From Velocimicrobium porci (GTDB lineage: Bacteria > Bacillota > Clostridia > Lachnospirales > Lachnospiraceae): 64,000 nucleotides of DNA. Where the stretch lies: assembly GCF_009696045.1 (NCBI RefSeq), contig NZ_VUMT01000005.1:62001-126000 (forward strand). The letters are read 5' to 3'. The translations under genes were made by a program, and so were the position numbers. Shown piece by piece: positions 16,706 through 25,757 of the stretch (its first letter is position 1; every line of letters starts with the position of its first letter). Below the pieces are notes generated by a model, which worked only from the letters and a program-made list of their open reading frames with translations, was not told the origin of the DNA and searched no databases.

Positions 16706-17164
16706 ATGAAAATAGTAATTCAGAGAGTAACCGAAGCGTCTGTGTCAATTGAAGGAAAGGTAAAAGGCAGGATAGGAAAAGGTCTTCTTTTACTAGTTGG
16801 CGTTGGCGAAAATGATACGAAAGAAATTGCAGAAAAGTTTATAGATAAAATAACAAAAATGCGTATTTTTGAAGATGAAAATGGTAAAACGAATTTATCA
16901 CTGCAAGACGTTTCTGGTGAGCTTTTGGTGATTTCACAATTTACCTTATATGCAGATTGTAAAAAAGGAAATCGACCAAGCTTTATCAACGCCGCACCTC
17001 CTGCAATGGCAGAAGAACTTTACGAATATGTTTTAGCGTTATGCAGACAGAAAATGGGCGCCGTAGAGCATGGTGAATTCGGAGCTGATATGAAAGTTTC
17101 TCTTGTTAACGATGGACCATTTACAATTGTACTGGATGATGCAACCGTATTAAAAAGTAAATAA
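16706..17164 (+). CDS. dtd: D-aminoacyl-tRNA deacylase
   Basis: Removes D-amino acids mischarged onto tRNA. The 152-residue protein carries both cross-subunit active-site motifs of the DTD family: SQFTLYAD (residues ~77-84) and the C-terminal [10 protein letters not shown] in which the Gly-Pro/NxPxT-type loop sits. N-terminal [15 protein letters not shown] is also typical. AAAGGAGTCAGG precedes the ATG. It follows the MraY-like gene by 21 bp, so the pair is likely cotranscribed. Confidence 0.95.
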   Translation: MKIVIQRVTEASVSIEGKVKGRIGKGLLLLVGVGENDTKEIAEKFIDKITKMRIFEDENGKTNLSLQDVSGELLVISQFTLYADCKKGNRPSFINAAPPAMAEELYEYVLALCRQKMGAVEHGEFGADMKVSLVNDGPFTIVLDDATVLKSK

Positions 17165-17175
17165 ATGAAATGAAA

Positions 17176-17228
17176 AAGAATCCCTTATATTTAGCAGATA
17201 AGCGTAGAGTGTGAGGGGTTCTTTTCTG
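17176..17228 (+). terminator. Terminator after dtd
   Basis: Arms at 17176-17185 (AAGAATCCCT) and 17214-17223 (AGGGGTTCTT, one G-U pair) followed by T-rich sequence. A second perfect 9-bp hairpin (CTTTATAGG / CCTATAAAG, 17229-17257) follows directly without a T-run. Confidence 0.65.
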
Positions 17229-17411
17229 CTTTATAGGAAACTTCGTCCCCTATAAAGTAAAAACGCTCCGATTGTATAGTTTTAAGATTAAAGTCTGACC
17301 TATAATTTGTCGAAATAAAATATAGGTTTTTGAAATAGGACGACCGCAATTTGGCCGGCTTTCGCCAATGGGAGTTTACACAAGAATGAGAGAAAATGGA
17401 GCGTGAATGTT

Positions 17412-20400
17412 ATGAATATTACAAATATAAATGCTTCCGGTTCAAAGGAAACAGTCAGTAGCTACGAGAAAAAATCCAGTGATATTTTATCTATAGGAAA
17501 AAAAGGAGATATCATTGAAGGCGTTATTTCTGAAGTATCTGACAAAGTTTCTATTGACTTTAAGGGAACAGAGATAAAAACAGCGAAACAATCTGTCCCT
17601 GATGCAAAAGAAGGACAGGTAAGAAAATTCCAGATAATGGATATAACAAAGAATAGAATTGCTTTAAGGGAAGTTGGAGATAATCCGTCAGGCAGGTCGA
17701 AATCCGTTATTTATTCTACTTTAATACAGATTGATTCCGGTACTTATGCAGACCGTTTCGAGAGAATTTATGACCAGCAATTGAATAATAAGAATAAAGA
17801 GGATTCAAAAGACTCTGCGAATCAAATAACGGAAGAGGACTGTGAAGCGATATGGAAAGAAGGTTTTTCACTTGAAGCATTCGAAGCAGGAAGATTAGCG
17901 AGGGCATTGGAGCGTATTAAGCAGAACAAAGAATTCCGGTCTGAAAATTTAGATATGCGAATAGAAAATCAAGAGCAGTGGAAAAAAGAAATTGAGAAGA
18001 TTGCTGTTTCGAATAAAATTTCCGATTCTAATGCTAAGAACCTTGCAAAAAAGTTAATTGAATCTGATATTCCATTAACAGATGAGAATATTGAGAAGCT
18101 TATAAAAGGCATGAGTATGGCTCAAACGGCAAACCATTTATCGGATTCCGGTATGGCATATATGATTCAACAGCAATTAGAACCAACAATTAGTAATATT
18201 TATCATAGCAGTTATTCTGGCACAGTTAAGGCGACATTTGCGGAAGAAACCTGGCAGGCAATTAAAGGACAGGTGGAAGGTGTGCTGGAATCCAATCAGC
18301 TTTCTGTAAACAAGGAAAATATGGAAGATGCAAAATGGCTGTTTGAACATGAGCTTCCAATTACAGGAAAAACATTAGAGCAATACAAAAGTCTTTCTGA
18401 TATAAGAAATAATATGACAGGCGAGCTTGCTTTTGATAAAATAATTGAAGCAATGAGTCAGGGCAAAAATCCGGAAGAAGCTAGTTTAGATTCTTACATA
18501 GATGGAAAACTTCAGACCGCAGTAGAGGACTTTTCAACTATTTCGAAAGAAGCTGTCAGAGAAACACTAAAAGCTGGAAAAGATTTGACACTTCCAAATT
18601 TAAAAGAGGCACAAAATAATTTCCAAAAGCAAGTTGTTTTGGACGATTCTATTTTAGAAAATATGGGAACGACAAGGGAAGAAATCACAGCTTATCGTCA
18701 ATTACAGGAGATTCGTCTGAAATTAACATTGGAATCAAGTCAGAGATTAGCTGCAAATGGAATACGGATTGATACTTCTAAATTACAGGATATAGTCGAA
18801 GGGCTAAGAAATATCGAAGATCAGTTTTATAAAAATCTGCTTCAAGAAGCTGGCGCAACAGAAAATGACGCAAATGTAGCATTATTGCGAGAAACAGCAG
18901 AGAAAGTTAATGATATAAAACAAGCACCAATTTATTTTATTGGAACAGTTGCAAAACAAGGAATAATCCAAACAATTGATACAATACATGAAATTGCGAC
19001 GGAATTGAAATCTTCTTTTGATAAGGCGGGCACAGCGTATGAAACTATGATGACTGCACCGCGAAAAGATTTAGGGGATTCTATCGAGAGGGCATTTCAA
19101 ACGGTTGATTCTATTTTAACAGAGCTAGATATAGAAACCACGAAGGACAATCAACGTGCAGTAAAAATACTTGGTTATAATCAAATGGAGATTACAAAAG
19201 ATTCTGTTATGGAAATGAAGGCATATGATTCTAAGGTAAGTACATTGATGGAAAAGCTTCATCCGGCCGTAACAGTTGAGCTGATTAAACGGGGCATTAA
19301 TCCATTAAATATGCCAATTGATGAATTAAATAATCAAATACAACAAATTCGGGATGAGCTAGGTATATCAAAGGAAGAAAAGTATAGTACTTATTTATGG
19401 AAATTAGAAAAAGAAAATGGAATCACGGAAGAGGAAAGAAGGAGCTATATAGGAATCTATCGACTGTTGAATAATGTAGAACAGACAAACGGTGCGGCAA
19501 TCGGGTCGGTTGTGAATGCCGGTGGGGAACTTACGATGAACAATCTTCTTACGGCAGTTCGAACAATGAAGGGAAAAGGAATTGATACGGAAGTGGATGA
19601 CTCCTTTGGCGGGCTGGAAAGTCTTACATTTGCGAAAGAAACAATAACAGAGCAAATTAGTTCTGCATATGAAACAGATAGAGAAAACGTTCAAAGCCAA
19701 AATCCAAAAAGTGATGTAAGCTCCGCCAAGTATACAATGGATTATATGAAGCAAGTAATGGAACAAATCATGGAAACAATAACGCCATCAAAGCTTATGG
19801 AGATAAGCGATGGAAATATAACCGAGCTCTTAAATCAGCCATTGGATGTGCTAAAGGATAAATTAGAATTAGCTGAAGGGGATAAAAAAATCGAAGAAGC
19901 CTATCGTCAGCAAGTAACAGAAGCATTGAGAGAAACATTGCAGGGTGGTGAAGAGGCAATTGATTTCTTAGATAAATTTAATATTCCGGCTACAATTCAA
20001 AATATTATGGCAGCTGGTGAGTACTACACAGGAAATAAAAATATATTTAAGGAATTGCAAAAGAAAGCCGATACAATTTCTGAGAGTGAAAAAGAATCTT
20101 TGAAAGAGAGTTGTGATGCTTTAGCGGAAGTGGCAGATAGTAGGGAACAGTTAGAAGAAGCTTATGAAGCATTGGAAGAGAAGGCAGAAAAGATTCTGAA
20201 TAAAGGATATGAAAAAACAGAAATTTCAAGCAGTGAACTTGCGACTTTAAAAATACTTGGTGCAGGAATACGCCTTACGGGAATGCTTAGCAGACAAGAG
20301 CATTATGAAATTCCAATCCGTGTAAGCGAAGATACAATAACAAATATAAAACTTACAATCGTAAATGGCACAAAGGAAAGTGGAAAAGTGCAGATTGGAA

Positions 20401-20705
20401 TGGATTCAGAGCGTTTTGGCAGAGTGGAAGCGGAAGTTACTGCAAAGGAAAATATGATAAAAGGATTTATCTTGTGTGAAACCATGGAAGGAACAGAAAC
20501 TATAAAAGGATGCCTGGAGCCGATGACAGGTGAGCTGAAAAACTTAGGTTTGGAAGTAAAACAATTATCAGTGGGGACAGATGAAAAGGCAATAAAACAT
20601 ATAAAGCATCAGCAATTAGATTCATCTGGACGAACAGATACAAAGCTGTTATATCAGGTTGCGAAAGTTTTTGTACAGAACTTTAAGGCAGCAGAACTAA
20701 ATTAA
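17412..20705 (+). CDS. Large DUF6240/FliK-like flagellar protein
   Basis: A 1097-residue, mostly helical, acidic and Gln/Lys/Glu-rich protein encoded directly upstream of flagellin. The last ~100 residues (IPIRVSEDTITNIKLTIVNG ... IGMDSERFGRVEAEVTAKE) look like the C-terminal domain of FliK-type hook-length control proteins, where a beta-rich module interacts with FlhB. The N-terminal ~90 residues form a separate beta-rich module. I recognise the overall type as the long DUF6240 proteins of Lachnospiraceae flagellar loci, whose role is not established; a ruler role is inferred. ATG 17412 has GGAG ten bases upstream; GTG 17403 is too close to it. Only 24 bp separate it from flagellin. Confidence 0.6.
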   Translation: MNITNINASGSKETVSSYEKKSSDILSIGKKGDIIEGVISEVSDKVSIDFKGTEIKTAKQSVPDAKEGQVRKFQIMDITKNRIALREVGDNPSGRSKSVIYSTLIQIDSGTYADRFERIYDQQLNNKNKEDSKDSANQITEEDCEAIWKEGFSLEAFEAGRLARALERIKQNKEFRSENLDMRIENQEQWKKEIEKIAVSNKISDSNAKNLAKKLIESDIPLTDENIEKLIKGMSMAQTANHLSDSGMAYMIQQQLEPTISNIYHSSYSGTVKATFAEETWQAIKGQVEGVLESNQLSVNKENMEDAKWLFEHELPITGKTLEQYKSLSDIRNNMTGELAFDKIIEAMSQGKNPEEASLDSYIDGKLQTAVEDFSTISKEAVRETLKAGKDLTLPNLKEAQNNFQKQVVLDDSILENMGTTREEITAYRQLQEIRLKLTLESSQRLAANGIRIDTSKLQDIVEGLRNIEDQFYKNLLQEAGATENDANVALLRETAEKVNDIKQAPIYFIGTVAKQGIIQTIDTIHEIATELKSSFDKAGTAYETMMTAPRKDLGDSIERAFQTVDSILTELDIETTKDNQRAVKILGYNQMEITKDSVMEMKAYDSKVSTLMEKLHPAVTVELIKRGINPLNMPIDELNNQIQQIRDELGISKEEKYSTYLWKLEKENGITEEERRSYIGIYRLLNNVEQTNGAAIGSVVNAGGELTMNNLLTAVRTMKGKGIDTEVDDSFGGLESLTFAKETITEQISSAYETDRENVQSQNPKSDVSSAKYTMDYMKQVMEQIMETITPSKLMEISDGNITELLNQPLDVLKDKLELAEGDKKIEEAYRQQVTEALRETLQGGEEAIDFLDKFNIPATIQNIMAAGEYYTGNKNIFKELQKKADTISESEKESLKESCDALAEVADSREQLEEAYEALEEKAEKILNKGYEKTEISSSELATLKILGAGIRLTGMLSRQEHYEIPIRVSEDTITNIKLTIVNGTKESGKVQIGMDSERFGRVEAEVTAKENMIKGFILCETMEGTETIKGCLEPMTGELKNLGLEVKQLSVGTDEKAIKHIKHQQLDSSGRTDTKLLYQVAKVFVQNFKAAELN

Positions 20706-20729
20706 TTCAGAGAGGAAACAGGTGAGAAC

Positions 20730-22127
20730 ATGAAGATTAATCATAACATTTCCGCATTAATTGCAAACGGACATTTAAAGACAACAAATAAAGCATTAGA
20801 CAAGAGTCTTGAAAGACTTTCTTCCGGTTATCGTATTAACCATGCAGCTGACGATTCCGCGGGTATGGCAATTTCCCAAAAAATGAAAACCCAGATAGCA
20901 GGATTGGAGCAGGCTTCCAGAAATGCTTCTGACGGAATTTCAGTTATTCAGACTGCGGAAGGTGCGTTGACAGAAGTAGAAGCAATGCTTCAAAGAGCAA
21001 GAGAACTATCTGTACAGGCGGCCAATGGAACAAATACCGCTGAAGACAGAGAAGCAATTCAAAAAGAAATTGACCAGCTTTTACAGGAGATTCAACGTAT
21101 CTCAGATGATACAGAATTCAATACAAAGACTTTGTTAAATGGAAATGTAGATAGAAAATCTTATTCAACAAATACACAGGTGAAATTGCTTTCTGCATCC
21201 GATAATGTTCCATCCAAGGAGTATAATATTACGGTTACAAAAAAAGGAGAGAAAGCTTCTATCTCCGGAACGGGTGCATTGAATGCAACTGGACCGGCAG
21301 TTGAAACTCAATTTATAATTAATGGAGAAAGCGTGACAATTCCTGCTAATTCAACAAAAGATGAAATTGTTGCGAGAATTCGCAGTACGGCAGAGAAGGT
21401 TGGGGCTGCTGTATCAGTTGCAGCTACCAGTATAACCTTTTCTTCTTTAGAAGCCGGTAAAAATGAAAAATTAGAGATTTATTGTGATAATGCACTAGCA
21501 AATTATTTACATATAAATCAAAAAACAGAGGCAGCAGGTAAAGATGCCGAAGTTTCAATTGATACAACAAAACCTGAATATACAGCGACAACGACTGTTC
21601 ATGCAGATGGTAACATTGTTGTAATTTCAGATAGCGATGGGTTTGAAATGAAAGTAGAAATTGCAGATGACTATGCACCGGCTGCTCCAGGTGGTGCTGG
21701 TGCAAATCCAATTAAAATATCAATCTTGGATGCGGGTCCAATGACGTTACAGATTGGTGCCAATGAAGGACAGGTTGTCGATTTAAGCATTCCTGAAGTA
21801 TCTCCAAAAACATTAGGAATTGAGAATTTGAATACATTATCGGAAAAAGGAGCATCAAAGGCAATTACTTTATTAGATTCTGCGATTAATAAAGTCTCAA
21901 GTATCCGAGCAAAACTGGGTGCTTATGAAAATCGTATGGAGCATGCAATTGCAAATTTAGATGTTTCCAGTGAAAATTTAACAGAGGCATTATCACGTAT
22001 TGAAGACGTAGATATGGCAGAGGAAATGGCAACATATACACAGCAAAATGTATTATCTCAAGCAGGTGTTTCTATGCTCGCACAGGCAAACCAGCGCCCA
22101 CAGACAATTTTGTCACTACTACAATAA
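20730..22127 (+). CDS. hag: Flagellin
   Basis: Structural subunit of the flagellar filament, 465 residues. The conserved N-terminal D0/D1 helices are clear (MKINHNISALIANGHL, LERLSSGYRINHAADDSAGMAIS, NASDGISVIQTAEGAL), as is the C-terminal D1/D0 part (GAYENRMEHAIANLDVSSENL through ANQRPQTILSLLQ, used for export and assembly). Residues ~140-370 form a variable surface domain rich in Thr, Ala and Val. GAGAGGAAACAGG is the ribosome site. FliS, its chaperone, is encoded next, after a 180-bp repeat element. Confidence 0.96.
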   Translation: MKINHNISALIANGHLKTTNKALDKSLERLSSGYRINHAADDSAGMAISQKMKTQIAGLEQASRNASDGISVIQTAEGALTEVEAMLQRARELSVQAANGTNTAEDREAIQKEIDQLLQEIQRISDDTEFNTKTLLNGNVDRKSYSTNTQVKLLSASDNVPSKEYNITVTKKGEKASISGTGALNATGPAVETQFIINGESVTIPANSTKDEIVARIRSTAEKVGAAVSVAATSITFSSLEAGKNEKLEIYCDNALANYLHINQKTEAAGKDAEVSIDTTKPEYTATTTVHADGNIVVISDSDGFEMKVEIADDYAPAAPGGAGANPIKISILDAGPMTLQIGANEGQVVDLSIPEVSPKTLGIENLNTLSEKGASKAITLLDSAINKVSSIRAKLGAYENRMEHAIANLDVSSENLTEALSRIEDVDMAEEMATYTQQNVLSQAGVSMLAQANQRPQTILSLLQ

Positions 22128-22132
22128 TAAAA

Positions 22133-22318
22133 TACCAGGGTCAAAAGGTCATGCTTTTCATGCCAGCATGAAAAAGCATGACTTTGAGACCCGCAAAAAC
22201 ATGAGAAAGTAGACCGAACAGGGCGGATTTCGAATGTTTTTAGGATGACGGGAGCACAAAGTGCGTAGTCATCCGCAGGTATCAGGGGTCCAAATATGCT
22301 TTGACCCCAACATCATAA
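22133..22318. repeat. Dispersed palindromic repeat, longest copy (about 186 bp)
   Basis: The element begins ACCAGGGTCAAAAGG and ends GCTTTGACCCCAACATCAT, so its ends are inverted (GGGTCAAA / TTTGACCC). Directly inside the left end is a strong hairpin around CATGCCAGCATG (22149-22180). The left ~55 bp recur at 46808-46863, the last ~18 bp at 46858-46875, and an inner 31-bp stretch (22254-22285) recurs at 50859-50890. It fits a MITE-like or REP-like family and lies between flagellin and fliS. Confidence 0.7.
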
Positions 22319-22379
22319 TAACTTTCTATAAAAATGCAAGGTGTAGTTTGTACTTGTAAGAAGAATGGAGCAGATGAGT

Positions 22380-22859
22380 ATGGAGCGGGAAAAACTGCAG
22401 ATGTACACAGCAAGAATTACACAGGCGAATCGAAGCGAACTTGTTGTTATTACGTATGATTTGATTTTAGAGAGTATAGAATGTGCAAAACAAGCATTTC
22501 AGGAAGCAAATCACGTTGTATACGAAACGGAATTGAAGCGAGTGCAAAAGTTACTCAATGAATTAATGGGATCTTTGGATTACCAATACCCGATTTCAAA
22601 GGATTTAATGCAGCTTTATACATATTCGAATCGGCGGGTAGTGGAAGCTTTCTTTCAAAAAGAACCAAAGCTTTTGGATTCTGTGACTTCAGTAATTGAA
22701 AAACTTCGGGTTGGTTTTGAAGAGGTAGCAAAAGAAGACCAGTCTGCCGCTGTTATGCAGAATACACAGAAACTTTATGCCGGACTTACTTATGGAAGAA
22801 ATTCACTGGAGGAAGTTTCAATTAATGTGGATGAAGCCACAAGAGGATTTAAGGCATAA
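22380..22859 (+). CDS. fliS: Flagellar export chaperone FliS
   Basis: A ~159-residue helical protein that binds the C-terminus of flagellin and keeps it unpolymerised until export. The FliS pattern is visible in QMYTARITQANRSELVVITYDLILESIECA, the YTYSNRRVVEA helix and the late TYGRNSLEE stretch. Three in-frame ATGs are possible (22365, 22374, 22380); I prefer 22380 because GGAG (22367-22370) lies nine bases ahead and homologues begin near this point. It follows flagellin after the repeat element and is closed by a strong terminator. Confidence 0.88.
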   Translation: MEREKLQMYTARITQANRSELVVITYDLILESIECAKQAFQEANHVVYETELKRVQKLLNELMGSLDYQYPISKDLMQLYTYSNRRVVEAFFQKEPKLLDSVTSVIEKLRVGFEEVAKEDQSAAVMQNTQKLYAGLTYGRNSLEEVSINVDEATRGFKA

Positions 22860-22912
22860 AGGGAAAGCATTAGCTGGTATGGATAGATTATCATGCCAAT
22901 AAGAATAATAAT

Positions 22913-22970
22913 AAAACAAAGCGGGTTAGGAACGATAGTAATAGCTATTATTTCCAGCCCGCTTTGTTTT
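22913..22970. terminator. Bidirectional terminator between fliS and the LacI-type gene
   Basis: Fifteen-base arms at 22913-22927 (AAAACAAAGCGGGTT) and 22956-22970, with A/T runs on both outer sides. It serves the converging fliS and regulator genes. Confidence 0.85.
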
Positions 22971-22973
22971 ACC

Positions 22974-23972
22974 TTATTTTTTTCTTACCGGTCCGGTCGA
23001 ATTGCGTTCGATAAATTTTGCCCGAAGTAATATTTTGCTGATTGCAACGTTATTCAGTAAACCATCTAATAGAAAGACTGCACTTTTTCCAAGATCAGTT
23101 CGATCCTGCCGAATGGTCGAAAGCGAAGGATTAAGTTGGGAAGCAATTGGAAGGTCATCAAATCCTACTACGCTGACATCCTCCGGCACGTGAAGTCCTC
23201 TACGGTTAAGTTCATTTATTACGCCAGTTGCAATTAAATCACTGGCACACATGATTGCAGTCGCTCCATGTTCTAAGAATGTGGGAACATAATGTTTTGC
23301 ACAATCTGGTACATAGTAACCATATTCGATTAGTTCATTTTGAGGTTCTAAACCACAGGCAGACATACTTTGGACAAATGCCTGGTATCTTTGATTTGAA
23401 ACCATCGAATTTTTTGAACCATTCAAAAAGGCAATCCGGGTATGACCAAGAGAAGCTAAATGACAAACGGCACTTTGAATTCCCTCGAAGCTGTCGGTTC
23501 CAACATAACCGGTGTGGGCATGGTTGCTAATATAATTATCAAGTAAAACTGTTGGGAAACTTGTTTTGGTTAGTTGCTTTAACCAGTCTTCGTGTAATGC
23601 AAAACCAATTAAAAATGCACCAGAGTAACCATGTTTTAACATATAAGTATCAAAATTTTCTTCTGTCTGGAGTGTTAAATTTGCCGGAATAACCGATACA
23701 TCCCAGCGTTTTCTTGCAGCTGCTTTTTTAAAACCGGTTATAATATCATAACCAAATTGGTCGATATTTTCATAATCCATATTTTCGACAAAAATACATA
23801 CTTTCTTTTGTTCCTGACTTCTCATTTTTTTAGAGGTATAGCCCATTTCTACAGCTGTATCGAGAACCAGTTGACGCATTTCATCACTGATGTCACTTGC
23901 ACCATTTAATCCCTTTGAAACTGTGCTGACAGCAACGCCCAGACGTTCTGCAATATCTTTAATTGTTGCCAT
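22974..23972 (-). CDS. LacI/GalR-family transcriptional regulator of maltodextrin/glycogen genes (inferred)
   Basis: A 332-residue repressor with an N-terminal LacI-type DNA-binding domain (ATIKDIAERLGVAVSTVSKGLNG, residues 2-24), hinge helix, and a periplasmic-binding-protein-like effector domain (GYDIITGFKKAAARK, GYVGTDSFEGIQSAV, MCASDLIATGVINELN, VSVVGFDDLP). It is divergent from malQ-glgP, and a TTTCGAA/TTCGAAA palindrome occupies the malQ transcription start region, which makes it the likely local regulator responding to maltodextrin or a sugar phosphate. The ribosome site AGGAGGTAAAT precedes the ATG. Confidence 0.88.
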   Translation of the reverse strand: MATIKDIAERLGVAVSTVSKGLNGASDISDEMRQLVLDTAVEMGYTSKKMRSQEQKKVCIFVENMDYENIDQFGYDIITGFKKAAARKRWDVSVIPANLTLQTEENFDTYMLKHGYSGAFLIGFALHEDWLKQLTKTSFPTVLLDNYISNHAHTGYVGTDSFEGIQSAVCHLASLGHTRIAFLNGSKNSMVSNQRYQAFVQSMSACGLEPQNELIEYGYYVPDCAKHYVPTFLEHGATAIMCASDLIATGVINELNRRGLHVPEDVSVVGFDDLPIASQLNPSLSTIRQDRTDLGKSAVFLLDGLLNNVAISKILLRAKFIERNSTGPVRKK

Positions 23973-24083
23973 ATTTACCTCCTAGTCGTATTCTATGTAA
24001 CAGTATAGTATTAGAAAAAATTCATGTCAAATAGATTTGTGGATTTTCTTTGATTTTTTGATATGCGATAAATAAATATTTTA

Positions 24084-24112
24084 TTGACAATATTAGGGTG
24101 AAATGATACAAT
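24084..24112 (+). promoter_or_regulatory. malQ-glgP promoter
   Basis: TTGACA at 24084-24089, a 17-bp spacer and TACAAT at 24107-24112. The start point would fall near 24119, just before a palindrome. The TTGACA is preceded by an AT-rich stretch. Confidence 0.75.
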
Positions 24113-24123
24113 AAAAACAAATA

Positions 24124-24142
24124 TTTCGAAAGTTTTCGAAAA
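24124..24142. promoter_or_regulatory. Candidate operator for the LacI-type regulator
   Basis: TTTCGAAAGTTTTCGAAAA contains two TTCGAA palindromes in inverted arrangement, centred about 15 bases after the predicted malQ transcription start. LacI-family operators are palindromes with a CG step, and the position would block transcription. Binding is inferred from position and symmetry. Confidence 0.6.
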
Positions 24143-24204
24143 TAAAGTTTTAGTATTTTCAGAACAACGTTAATTTTAAAGATAGAAAGAAGCAGGAGAA
24201 ATCT

Positions 24205-25707
24205 ATGAAAAAAGAATTAAAACTAAAAAGAAGAGGTGCAGGAATTCTGCTCCCAATCAGCAGTCTGCCATCTCCTTATGGAATCGGAACTTTTGGAGAA
24301 GAGGCTTACCGCTTTGTTGACCAGTTGGTAGAGGCAAAGCAAAAATATTGGCAGGTTCTTCCGGTTGGACCTACCAGTTATGGAGATAGTCCATACCAGT
24401 CATTTTCTGCTTTTTCTGGAAATCCTTATTTTATTGATTTGGACATTTTAATTGATGAGGGTTTACTGGAAAAAAATGAAGTTTTGGCATATAATTGGGG
24501 AGAAAATGAGAGTGATATTGATTATGCAACAATTTACCAGAATCGTTTCAAAGTTTTACGAAAGGCATTTGAGCGAAGCAATCATAAGGATATAGAAGAA
24601 TACAAAGAATTTTGTGCCCAAAATACTTATTGGCTAGATGATTATAGTTTATATATGGCGGTAAAATGTACATTTGATAATCAGGAATGGTCTTTATGGG
24701 AAGAATCAATTCGAAATAGGGAACCCGAAGCGGTTGCAAAATACCAGAAAGAATTAAAGGACGAAATTGATTTTTGGAAGTTCTGCCAATATAAATTTCA
24801 TGAACAGTGGAAGAAACTAAAGCAGTATGCGAATATGAGAGGGGTAAAAATTATTGGAGATATCCCATTATATGTAGCAATGGACAGTGCCGATGTATGG
24901 GTGCATGGACGGTTGTTTGAGTTAGATGAAAGAAAAAATCCGATAAATGTGGCGGGTGTTCCACCGGATGCTTTTTCTGATACTGGTCAAAGATGGGGAA
25001 ATCCGTTATATGACTGGAAAGCAATGGAGGAAGAAAATTTTTGCTGGTGGAGAGAACGCATGAAGACGAATGCAGAATTATATGATATTATTCGAATCGA
25101 CCATTTTATTGGAGTTGTGCGTTATTATAGCATTCCGGTTTCCTGTCCGACTGCTCAGGTTGGAAAATGGAGGCAAGGTCCGGGTGCAAAGCTCACGGAT
25201 GCAATTAAAGAATCCATTGGGGATAGTGAAATTATTGCAGAGGATTTAGGACTTGTTGTGCCAAGCGTTCGTCGTCTGATTAAAAAGACAGGATGGCCGG
25301 GCATGAAGATTTTAGAATTTGGATTTGATGGAAATGCAGAGAATGATAACCTTCCTCACAATTATAAAACAAGCAATTGTATTGTTTATGGTGGCACACA
25401 TGATAATGAAACATTAGTTGGTTTTTTTGAAAAACAAAAGAAAGAAGAACTAAACTATCTTTATAGCTATTTAAATATAAAGAGAAAGAAAGATATTCCA
25501 GATGCGATTATCCGCCTTGCATATGCAAGTATAGCAGATACGGCTATCTTCCAAATGCAGGATATATTGCATCTTGACAATAAAGCGAGGATGAATCTTC
25601 CGGGGACATTAGGTGCGAACTGGAGATGGCGAATGAAAAAAGGTCAGTTTACGGAAGAGCATGTAAAAAGTCTTGCTAAACTGGTAGGAGTATTTGGAAG
25701 AGAGTAG
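24205..25707 (+). CDS. malQ: 4-alpha-glucanotransferase (amylomaltase)
   Basis: GH77 enzyme of 500 residues that disproportionates maltodextrins, releasing glucose and lengthening chains for the phosphorylase. GH77 motifs: [19 protein letters not shown] at the N-terminus, the 250s-loop sequence [29 protein letters not shown] with the nucleophile Asp, IAEDLG with the acid/base Glu, and [23 protein letters not shown] lies upstream. It starts an operon with glgP about 50 bp later and is controlled by the promoter at 24.09 kb. Confidence 0.96.
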   Translation: MKKELKLKRRGAGILLPISSLPSPYGIGTFGEEAYRFVDQLVEAKQKYWQVLPVGPTSYGDSPYQSFSAFSGNPYFIDLDILIDEGLLEKNEVLAYNWGENESDIDYATIYQNRFKVLRKAFERSNHKDIEEYKEFCAQNTYWLDDYSLYMAVKCTFDNQEWSLWEESIRNREPEAVAKYQKELKDEIDFWKFCQYKFHEQWKKLKQYANMRGVKIIGDIPLYVAMDSADVWVHGRLFELDERKNPINVAGVPPDAFSDTGQRWGNPLYDWKAMEEENFCWWRERMKTNAELYDIIRIDHFIGVVRYYSIPVSCPTAQVGKWRQGPGAKLTDAIKESIGDSEIIAEDLGLVVPSVRRLIKKTGWPGMKILEFGFDGNAENDNLPHNYKTSNCIVYGGTHDNETLVGFFEKQKKEELNYLYSYLNIKRKKDIPDAIIRLAYASIADTAIFQMQDILHLDNKARMNLPGTLGANWRWRMKKGQFTEEHVKSLAKLVGVFGRE

Positions 25708-25757
25708 ATAAGGTAATAAAAAAGCTGAGAATGGAAAGCGGATATTGGAGGTCAAAT

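Noticed and set aside
17165-17411. Intergenic region before the FliK-like gene considered as a cyclic-di-GMP riboswitch
   Set aside because: The conserved core sequences of the GEMM classes are not present; I see only the dtd terminator and two simple hairpins.
22139-22320. Palindromic repeats considered as a CRISPR array
   Set aside because: There is no regular repeat-spacer series; copies are single and tens of kilobases apart.
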